Source of the DNA: Prosthecobacter debontii
GTDB taxonomy: Bacteria; Verrucomicrobiota; Verrucomicrobiia; Chthoniobacterales; Chthoniobacteraceae
DNA length: 63,268 nt
Reading direction: 5' to 3'
NCBI GenBank assembly: GCA_945861385.1
Contig: CAMAUI010000009.1
Location: forward strand, 1-63,268
Part shown: positions 26,301-31,847 of the stretch, one piece after another
Numbering within the stretch: position 1 is the first letter of the stretch
Layout of the letters: the number at the start of each line of letters is the position of its first letter
Program-made: the position numbers and the translations under genes
The notes under the pieces: model-generated
The model's database searches: none
What the model saw: only the letters and a program-made list of their open reading frames with translations
Told to the model about the DNA's origin: nothing

Positions 26301-26644
26301 TTCAGCGCCTCGAAGCTCAGCTTCGCGCGAAACTCCGCCACATCGCCGCTCACCGACCCCGCATAATTCGCCCCCGCAAGAATGCCGTCCACGGGAGGCT
26401 CGGTCTTCTTGAGTTTTTCCGGCACGTTGAGCTTGTTCCACATCTCCAGGAATTCGCGGTACGGCAGGAAGACGCCCTGCTCCTGCCCTTCAAAAACCTC
26501 CTCGAGCTTCTCAAAAGGCACGTAAATCGTGGACTCCTTGGTGATCACCTTCGGCGTCGTGGCCGCGGGCGGCGCGGGTTCCTGCGAAAGACCGGACGCG
26601 CAGAACATCGAGCACAGTGGAATGAGCAGACAGGAGGTCTTCAT
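23306..26644 (-). CDS. Giant envelope protein A, first gene of a three-paralogue operon
   Basis: This 1112-aa protein has a signal peptide (MKTSCLLIPLCSMFCASG) whose Cys could serve as a lipobox (SMFC), though this is weak. Its N-terminal box is GVFLPYREFLEMWNKL, preceded by a second similar element, TIYVPFEKLEEVFE. The late box is TKWTVFLPQDHRYVGFGG. Three C-terminal hydrophobic helices follow (LLQAFAALITFGIGVVCL, YFIAVGIGALIVSGAV, AAFGGVMAAGFVWAAL) before an arginine-rich tail. It is the promoter-proximal gene; a gap of about 190 bp separates it from a divergent gene. Paralogy with the next two genes is seen in ordered motifs rather than in long identity, which points to old duplication. 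Confidence 0.85.
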   Translation of the reverse strand: MKTSCLLIPLCSMFCASGLSQEPAPPAATTPKVITKESTIYVPFEKLEEVFEGQEQGVFLPYREFLEMWNKLNVPEKLKKTEPPVDGILAGANYAGSVSGDVAEFRAKLSFEALKDGWSSLKLGGELALADVKTTALLNAVDGGHEVIFQNKGAYTLDATVHGRVVRDKGRATLALKLPRTAVSQFELTVPEKGLEFEVKPAAAFSAVEQGNGTKLAVYFGASQEVTVSWTKKGGETALPALLFADVAADLRVGHGAVRVDAAVNFRILRAGVGELGFAVPGGFQVLAVEGQNIKEWVTLPGATPADLQTISVKLHTPAKDAYVLRLRLEAPVGILPQTVKLPEIKVAGVERQSGSVNVSSDGELIVEPSGLAGLTQQAVAAGKDGAPPAGLVASYRYLRLPYAGALAITEAKPQIEVATRTSLIVGTDVLKLDAAVTYTVKKAGVFSVQIELPPGFADAEIVGKAAEASRAVVDGKTVLTASFKQRQTGTFGFRIAGEMPRAKADDALTVPVIRPLGVERHDAKAGIGVHVSLKANTTDKADFIEEDIGNLDGVTVADARAPLTLGFRYRTQGNKVVAPATIAFELRKPRVSAEVLGLVDVRETLTRHEWHVHYTVEFAGVSEFTIEVPKAIADDLKIEGAQIRERIKAGAKGADGQPDGATEWRVVTQDKVLGKYHLVLTHDAARGEQKPGEVVPVTLHEIKATGVFRETGQIAVVKVGNLELTSTDAKGLETIDPKELRPALQRDGIFLAYKYSQHPVALSLGVSKNSFLDVPQAVVTYAVLTSVIAEDQAETTEVVYWVKNNSQQFFSVQLPTRGGKAARLLSDAFVDGEPQQPSRRPAKNEVLIRLPVKGGNTGEFAIRFVYELPSPKPGEKLGWRGEFDVQPPGVADVKVLQTKWTVFLPQDHRYVGFGGAMRESISRVGSERWPRILWRIVARLGPGETGIGRIARSEPGVVPEPTKPGFNTQLRTEGQKFELRRMEAPAAITVGYRGKTYSFLLQAFAALITFGIGVVCLRKSPRERWAYFIAVGIGALIVSGAVHPRTAGVWQAAFGGVMAAGFVWAALGCWRDCREWRERRERRIAAMVYGPAPAASAPKPAGTDNQPPAGA

Positions 26645-26837
26645 GATGGATGAGTTTGCTGGAGATGAATCAGCGGGTTGTCAGGATTTGGGACGACAGT
26701 TGTAAAAGATTTGTCGCCGGCGGCGCGCCGGCATCAGACATTGAACCCGCCGGAGTCGTTCATTGCCTGCCCGTGTCCCAACTCGCGCGCATCCACCAGC
26801 GATATTTGATTTGATAACCGAAATGTCAGAGCGCTAC

Positions 26838-28028
26838 ATGCCGCTTATGAAAGTGATTCGATGCGTCTCGCGGGGAGTCTTGCAAGCCCTGGCCCTGCTC
26901 GTCTCCACGATTAATGCACAAGCCGAATCAACCCATCTCGAGGTTGCTTCTTTCCCGCAGATCAACAGGCCAACATGGGTGATCAGGACCACCGCTCACC
27001 GGAAGGATGAAAAAAGCAAATGGCAGCCGGCCACCATCCATGTCTATCAAAGGGACAATCAAGCCTCCGGCACGAGTTTGAACCCGACTGCGCTCGTTGC
27101 TGAGGGCAACCAAAAGAAATACTTCCTGGGCCTTCAAGCCGCCTGGCAAATCAGGCGCGAAAACATCGCCAAGGCCACCGGGGTTTTGAGCCAGTTCAAA
27201 GACCTGGCTGAAACAGCGCGGAAAACCAACGTGAAGGAACTCCGCAAGGAACTCGGTTTCCTCCCCCACCCGCCGGTTAGGAAATCCGGGGACACGTCCG
27301 ACAACACGATCCCAGAAATCACCGGCGACACGCTGTATTTCGATGTCCGCAACGAACAGGGACTCACGAAACACTCGATCCTTATCGCAAGGCCGGGGGG
27401 CGACGAAAGCGGAGAGAGACTGAACCCGACGGATGTCGCGACCTTGCTCGAGTTGCTCGCGAAACTGCCCGCGAGCGAGACTCAATTTGCGCCGCTCCCT
27501 GCAGCCCCGGTAAAGAAAGAAATACCCGCCCCGGTCGCGCCGAAATTCATGCCGGCATCAGCGACCGTCGGCGGCTGGACGGCTTACGGTGAGGGAAAAA
27601 GCCCGTGGACGGTGCAGGAGCGCAGTTGCGAAGATGGCCAGGCCGCGCAATTGAGGTCGAGCTTACCGCTCGGGGAGCAACTCACCGGCTCGCTCCGCTC
27701 CCCGTTGTTCATCGCACCGGAGAAATTGCGCTTTTATGTCTGCGGTCACGATGAAAAAAGGAATTTTGTCCGCCTCGTGGATCCCAGCGGCAAAGTCCTC
27801 CGTCAGGCTGTGGCACCAGGCAGTGATACGGCGAAGCGCATCGAATGGGATCTCACGGGGATAAGCGGGCACAGCGTACGCATCGAGGCGACCGACGGTG
27901 CCAATGGATCGGGCTACGCGTGGATTGCCTTTGGCCGCTTCAAACCGGAGCTGCCACAGCTGGTGCTCACAAAACCCACCACGGACAGACTCGCCCCGCC
28001 CAAGAAGCGGCCCAAGTCCGACAGGTAG
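26838..28028 (+). CDS. Secreted protein of unknown function, divergent from the giant-protein operon
   Basis: About 396 aa, starting with a signal peptide (VLQALALLVSTINAQA). The middle has a charged helical part (QIRRENIAKATGVLSQFKDLAE) and a loop rich in proline (PLPAAPVKKEIPAPVAP). The C-terminal 150 residues look like a carbohydrate-binding or NPCBM-type beta-sandwich: SPLFIAPEKLRFYVCGHD, LVDPSGKVLRQ, RIEATDGANGSGYAWIAFG. The final text resembles domains in which a fixed-volume ligand is bound on a jelly roll, but no family is certain. Possible starts are 26823, 26838 and 26847; none has a strong ribosome binding site. Confidence 0.7.
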   Translation: MPLMKVIRCVSRGVLQALALLVSTINAQAESTHLEVASFPQINRPTWVIRTTAHRKDEKSKWQPATIHVYQRDNQASGTSLNPTALVAEGNQKKYFLGLQAAWQIRRENIAKATGVLSQFKDLAETARKTNVKELRKELGFLPHPPVRKSGDTSDNTIPEITGDTLYFDVRNEQGLTKHSILIARPGGDESGERLNPTDVATLLELLAKLPASETQFAPLPAAPVKKEIPAPVAPKFMPASATVGGWTAYGEGKSPWTVQERSCEDGQAAQLRSSLPLGEQLTGSLRSPLFIAPEKLRFYVCGHDEKRNFVRLVDPSGKVLRQAVAPGSDTAKRIEWDLTGISGHSVRIEATDGANGSGYAWIAFGRFKPELPQLVLTKPTTDRLAPPKKRPKSDR

Positions 28029-28111
28029 CCCCTCGCGAAGGCATTGGCGGGAAAAAATCTCGCCGTTCCCCGTCACAACTCGCATCCGCCGCGGCCCCGC
28101 TCCAGACCCGG

Positions 28112-28348
28112 TCACCCGGCGAATTCCAGAATCTCCGCGCCCGCAACCGCGCGGCATGCGTGGACCGCGGGTTTCATCCCGGTGCGGGCCGCGTAACCGT
28201 CATTGTAATCCGTGTGCTCCCCGATGAGGTTCACCCGGCCCGGCGCGCGCACCGTGAATGCGGGCGGAGCGCCGAAACGATCCGAAAAAGCAGAACGGGC
28301 GATGTGCGCAACATCGGTGGTCATCTGGAAAGCGGCGGGAAATTTCAT
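28112..28348 (-). pseudogene. galK: Galactokinase with very large internal deletion (galK copy 1)
   Basis: The N-terminal part has the GHMP galactokinase signature [19 protein letters not shown]. This is joined directly, in frame, to [20 protein letters not shown] and a stop. That tail looks like the C-terminal end of a verrucomicrobial galactokinase, so about 300 codons between them are missing and the product would have no ATP or catalytic site. The first 140 bp are nearly identical to the start of the second copy at 29782. The start used is MKFPAAF; a second ATG (MTTDVAH) lies 24 bp later. Confidence 0.75.
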
Positions 28349-28439
28349 CGTGCGCCATCCGCCGGGAACTTGGCCACATGGATTCAATGCCGCACGCCAG
28401 GGGCGCATCTCAGTTTTTGGCAGGTTGCTCTCTTACTTC

Positions 28440-28577
28440 CTACTCTTGCTCGTGCTCGTGCTCAGCCGGTACCAATCTCAACTGCTCCACATAATCGCCG
28501 TAGGACAGGCCGTCATCGCGGAGAATGTTGCAGTAGTTCCAGAGCTTTTGGACGAGCTGGGGTGCGGGGTTGCTCAT
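28440..28577 (-). pseudogene. hsdM: N-terminal fragment of type I methylase HsdM
   Basis: The 45 codons MSNPAPQLVQKLWNYCNILR, DDGLSYGDYVEQL are the start of a HsdM subunit (family form FVQKLWNYCNVLRDDGVSYGDYVEQL). After EQL the next 12 residues are unrelated and a stop follows; the methyltransferase core (DPTCGSGG, NPPF) is absent. The ATG overlaps the stop of the Doc toxin gene (ATGA), so the original order was antitoxin, toxin, hsdM in one operon. Confidence 0.8.
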
Positions 28578-28978
28578 TTTTGGGCACGCAAAAGTTTTCG
28601 CAGCCGTTTCGTTGTCTGCTCGCGATCAAGTCGGCTGGCCGCCACCTCCAGCGTCAACGCTTCCCACGCCTCCACGTCCAGGTTTTCGTCCCGCAACAAA
28701 TTATTTTCGCTCAAAAAGACCAGACACGTCGCCAGTGCCGTCCGCTTGTTGCCGTCCACGAACGGATGATTGCGGCACAGATAAAACAGATACGCCGCCG
28801 CGATTTCCACCGGATCGGTGAACAACGGCTCGCCCATCATCGTGGCCTGCGGCGCGGCCACCGCCGATTCCAGCAATGCCTCCTCCCGCAGCCCCTCGCC
28901 GCCGCCGTGCGCGGCCAGCACTTCGACATGAATCGCCTTCACGGCTTCCACCGTGGGATGCGAGAGCGACCGCTTCAC
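28574..28978 (-). CDS. doc: Doc/Fic-family death-on-curing toxin
   Basis: This 134-aa protein is a complete Doc-type toxin. The Fic-fold motif HPFVDGNKRTALATCLVFL (family form HxFxDGNKR) is intact, including the catalytic His and the Asn-Lys-Arg, and is preceded by AAYLFYLCRNHPF. Doc proteins phosphorylate EF-Tu and stop translation; other Fic proteins AMPylate. It follows the antitoxin with a 4-bp ATGA overlap. The partner is not a Phd but an AbrB-type protein. Type I restriction gene fragments lie on both sides of the pair, a common setting for such modules. Confidence 0.92.
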   Translation of the reverse strand: MKRSLSHPTVEAVKAIHVEVLAAHGGGEGLREEALLESAVAAPQATMMGEPLFTDPVEIAAAYLFYLCRNHPFVDGNKRTALATCLVFLSENNLLRDENLDVEAWEALTLEVAASRLDREQTTKRLRKLLRAQK

Positions 28979-29202
28979 GACAGCCGCCGGAACAAATCCG
29001 CATTCTTCTTGATCAAACGCTTCGCGGTCACGGCCGCTTTCTCGGCGTTGATGACGGGGCGCACCGGCGTCAAAACAATCGAGCCGCCCTCGTGCAGGCT
29101 GATGCTCACCTGGTCGCCCACCTTGATGCGCGCCAGATCCATCAGGGCCGAGTCAAACATCAGCCCTTGTGAGTTGCCAATCCTAGTGATCGTCTTTGTC
29201 AT
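28975..29202 (-). CDS. AbrB/MazE-type antitoxin
   Basis: This 75-aa protein starts MTKTITRIGNSQGLMFDSAL and continues LARIKVGDQVSISLHEGGSIVLTP (partly quoted), the swapped-hairpin AbrB/SpoVT DNA-binding fold. The C-terminal half (AEKAAVTAKRLIKKNADLFRRL) would cover the toxin. It is transcribed first in the toxin-antitoxin pair. The ATG has no Shine-Dalgarno upstream, which fits leaderless expression from the promoter at 29209-29237. The protein probably represses its own promoter through the palindrome over the -10 box. Confidence 0.9.
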   Translation of the reverse strand: MTKTITRIGNSQGLMFDSALMDLARIKVGDQVSISLHEGGSIVLTPVRPVINAEKAAVTAKRLIKKNADLFRRLS

Positions 29203-29203
29203 G

Positions 29204-29237
29204 GTGTTAAACTATGTTTTACACCCGGTTCTGTCAA
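29204..29237 (-). promoter_or_regulatory. Toxin-antitoxin promoter with overlapping operator palindrome
   Basis: On the minus strand TTGACA (29237-29232) is a perfect -35 box. After a 17-bp spacer, TAGTTT (29214-29209) is the -10 box. The expected transcription start falls at about the A of the antitoxin ATG. An imperfect palindrome, GTGTTAAAC-TAT-GTTTTACAC (29204-29224; read on the plus strand), covers the -10 box. This is the layout of autoregulated toxin-antitoxin operons. Confidence 0.75.
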
Positions 29238-29782
29238 GCCAGTTGGCCGGTGAAGGCTTTTTGGACGATGGACTGGCGGAGGCGGGTGGCCCGCTGGCAG
29301 AGCCGCGCCATCCTCGCGCCATCGCAGAGCGCGGCAAACGCGCGCGCCACCGCCAGCTCGAACGACGCCGATGAGGAAAGCCCCGCGCCCGCCGGCACAT
29401 CGCCCGCCACCACGCCCTCCCAGCCGCGCAACGCGAAGCCAGCCCCAGCCATGGCCCCCGCCACACCGTGCGCGTAGTCCGGCCAGCCCCCGAACTTTCC
29501 AGGCGCAAGCTCCCGCAACGAAAACTCACCGCTGCTCGCCATCACAAGCGAATGCAACACCACCCGATCGTCCCCCCGCGGCCCCAGCGCGATGGCCGTC
29601 CACCGGTCAATCGCCATCGGCATCACGAACCCGTCATTGTGATCCGTGTGCTCCCCGATGAGGTTCACCCGGCCCGGCGCGCGCACCGTGAATGCGGCCG
29701 GGGCGGCGAAACGATCCGAAAAAGCGGAACGGGCGATGTGTGCAACATCGGTGGTCATCTGGAAAGCGGCGGGAAATTTCAT
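29234..29782 (-). pseudogene. Galactokinase N-terminal half fused to HsdS C-terminus (galK copy 2)
   Basis: Residues 1-165 are a normal galactokinase start: [20 protein letters not shown], then GDVPAGAGLSSSASFELAVA, the GHMP phosphate-binding loop, then FAALCDGARMARLCQRA. At this point the text changes to TRLRQSIVQKAFTGQLA and a stop, which is the C-terminal helix of a type I restriction specificity subunit (HsdS). The HsdS stop lies 32 bp before the antitoxin gene, as expected for an hsdS-antitoxin-doc-hsdM order. The chimera keeps no complete enzyme. The MKFPAAF start is used. Confidence 0.8.
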
Positions 29783-29838
29783 CGTGCGCCATCCGCCGGG
29801 AACTTGGCACATGGATTTTCAATGCCGCACGCCAGCAA
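29633..29838 (-). repeat. Duplicated galK 5' region (second copy at about 28205-28400)
   Basis: About 200 bp from the galactokinase signature through the start codon and the upstream leader, to CAATGCCGCACGCCAG on the plus strand, recur almost unchanged at 28205-28400. The two differ by scattered single bases and small indels, so they are separate copies rather than one read twice. Confidence 0.85.
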
Positions 29839-29964
29839 ACGCCCTCTCTCAAATTTTCACGCTGCTCCTGGCGCGCGTCGAAGCCCTCCGATGCTGTTCC
29901 GCAACGTGGAGCCAAATTTCGCGCGTGCTTCTCCGCCGACAATCGATTGAAATTGAATTCGGCC

Positions 29965-30531
29965 ATGGCCCGCACGAAATCCAACGGCAACAAAGACCCC
30001 ACCGCCAACCTCGGCTTCGAGGCCGCCGCGCTGCGCGGCAGCGCATCTTTCAACAGCAAAGGCACTCTGCGGAGCCTGAAAGGCAACCGGTGGCTCGCCG
30101 CCGCCGTGGCCGGCGAAAAGCTCCCGGATGGCGCCGCGCCGGACAGCTTCAACCTGCTGCCCACCCTCCTCGGCCAGCCGAAGCAGATGAAGCGCGACAC
30201 CCTCGTCGTGATGAGCGGCAATGGCGACCTCGCCATCCGCCAGGGCCAGTGGAAATACCGGGCGAACCTTGCGCTTGCGGACGGTTGGCAATCCGGCCCC
30301 AAAAAGCCGAATCAACCCGCCCAGCCCGCCCTGTTCGATCTTTCCACCGACCAGGGCGAAACGAAGAACCTCGCCCAGCAGACTGCCCTGCGCGATAGCG
30401 CATTACTACAAAGCGGAGCCTCATCGCAGGTCGTGAGCGAAGCGAAGGACAAACCGGCCATGGCCAGGCGCATGGCTGAGCTATTGGAAAAAGCCCAGTC
30501 CGCGAAGTCCACCCGCCCATCCTCGCCGTAG
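29965..30531 (+). pseudogene. HsdM start fused to sulfatase C-terminal fragment
   Basis: The first 20 codons, MARTKSNGNKDPTANLGFEA, are the opening of a second type of HsdM. The frame then enters LPDGAAPDSFNLLPTLLGQP, MKRDTLVVMSGNGDLAIRQG, QWKYRANLAL and PALFDLSTDQGETKNLAQQ, which are C-terminal elements of a secreted sulfatase. The tail EAKDKPAMARRMAELLEKAQ and a stop end it. Neither part is complete: the sulfatase has no DDQGYGD or CxPxR, and the methylase has no catalytic domain. Confidence 0.75.
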
Positions 30532-30548
30532 GGCGACAACTTCTGATC

Positions 30549-31219
30549 ATGGCCCGCACCAAATCCAACGGCACGAACCCCAGCACCGCCACCATCGGCT
30601 TCGAGGCGGGGACAGAAAGTAGTCCCGAGCTTCAGCTCGCGCGCGCCACCCGTCACGGCCTGCCTCCCCATCCACGTGTCGGCATCCCCTGCACAGCCCG
30701 CATCTACGACCCCACCTGCGGCTCCGGCGGCATGTTCGTGCAGTCGGAAAAGTTTGTCGAATCCCACGGCGGCAAGCTCGGCGACATCAGCATCTACAGC
30801 CAGGACAAATGGGCGCGGCGGCAGCGCCCAATTGGTCTCGCGATGCGAGCCCGTGAGGCTGCGGCGGCAGCAGCCGAAACAAAGCAACGCCACCACACGC
30901 CGCCTCGCCGTGATGAACCTCGCCTTGCGCGGCATCGAGGCCGACTTCGGTCTCGAGCACGCCGACACCTTCCGCCGCGACCTCCATCCCGACCTCCGTG
31001 CCGACTCCGTCCTCGCCAATTTCCGATCCGACGACTCAAACTGGTTCGCCTTCTCGTGTCCAAGCTAAGGGTTCGGAAACGCCTTCGCGTGCGGCGGAAA
31101 CTCCGCTTCGTGGCGAGGGGCGGCAACCTTGCGGCTTCTCGATGTTTCCCTCCGCGGCCCACGCCCGGGAGTCGCCAGAAAACCGCGTTCCGAAAGCCCG
31201 CAGGGGTCAGGCCCGGGAA
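30549..31219 (+). pseudogene. hsdM: Scrambled HsdM methylase fragments
   Basis: It starts MARTKSNGTNPSTATIGFEA, the same opening as at 29965. An unrelated stretch follows, then the SAM-binding motif ARIYDPTCGSGGMFVQSEKF and ESHGGKLGDISIYSQ in the same frame. After a break of about 100 bp the methylase resumes in another frame (ATTRRLAVMNLALRGIEADF, HADTFRRDLHPDLRADSVLAN) to about 31035, just before the NPPF motif is lost. The segments between MARTK and DPTCG (about 150 codons in intact HsdM) are gone. The last part, 31070-31219, is unassigned. Confidence 0.75.
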
Positions 31220-31505
31220 GCTCAGCGCCAAACGGTTTGGCGTGGAGGCAGAGGTGATCTCGCCGGCCCATCACATCGGCCCGCACACGCCGCCGACCCT
31301 GATCCTTCACGGCACAGCGGACACCACGGTCCCCTATGCTTCCGTCGTCGCATTCGAGAGTGAGATGAAGAAGGCCGGTCGGCCGTGCAAACTGGTCGGC
31401 TACGAAGGTGCGGAACACACCTTCTTCCGTCGCGCCGAGTATTACGACAAGACCCTCGCGGAAGCCGACGCCTTCCTCGTGGATCTCGGCTGGATCAAGA
31501 AGTGA
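31220..31505 (+). pseudogene. C-terminal fragment of an alpha/beta-hydrolase esterase
   Basis: The frame continues from the HsdM-like start and ends with FGVEAEVISPAHHI, PPTLILHGTADTTVPYASVV, FESEMKKAGRPCKLVGYEGA, EHTFFRR and FLVDLGWIKK. HGTADTTVP holds the acidic residue and GAEHTFF the His of the triad of dienelactone hydrolase- or acetylxylan esterase-like enzymes. The nucleophile elbow (GxSxG) is absent, so the gene has lost its 5' part. Confidence 0.7.
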
Positions 31506-31520
31506 AATAGCCTTTCAGAT

Positions 31521-31607
31521 GGGACGGGGAGACGCGGAGACGTGGAGACGTGGAGACGTGGAGACAAGGGGACGCGGAGACGCGGAGACGCGGGGGCGCG
31601 GGGGCGC
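31521..31607. repeat. Nine-base minisatellite (GGAGACGYG type)
   Basis: About nine imperfect copies of a 9-bp unit, GGAGACGCG/GGAGACGTG, run to GGGGGCGCG at the end. It starts 16 bp after the esterase fragment's stop. The following stretch to 31847 has a short open frame (AIAVMLEKHGIACDLMHGAD) of no recognised family. Confidence 0.85.
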
Positions 31608-31847
31608 AAGCCATCGCCGTGATGCTGGAGAAACACGGCATCGCCTGCGACCTGATGCACGGGGCGGATGGGGAGAGCGTCGTGGACGACCCGAAGAAGG
31701 CCTTTCTCGCGCTGCCCCACAGGCTGGAAGCACTGTGCCACATCCGCCTCCATGCCGGATTCCGGATACGCGTTCGATCAGACCGGCGGGCGCCGGGGGC
31801 CAAATACCGCGTGCGTGGCGTGGCTCGTTGCGCTTGTCTCCGCGGCC

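Noticed and set aside
24368-26653. A 761-codon open frame on the plus strand
   Set aside because: It is antisense to giant protein A, has biased composition, and no plausible start region.
30549-31505. A single 318-aa bifunctional protein
   Set aside because: Although one frame is open, it joins a methylase start, a partial SAM motif and an esterase tail, each missing essential parts. It is better read as fragments.
31613-31847. A short coding frame upstream of the M16 peptidase
   Set aside because: The frame AIAVMLEKHGIACD... has no start or end of its own, follows a minisatellite and shows no family likeness; it is mentioned only as unassigned DNA.
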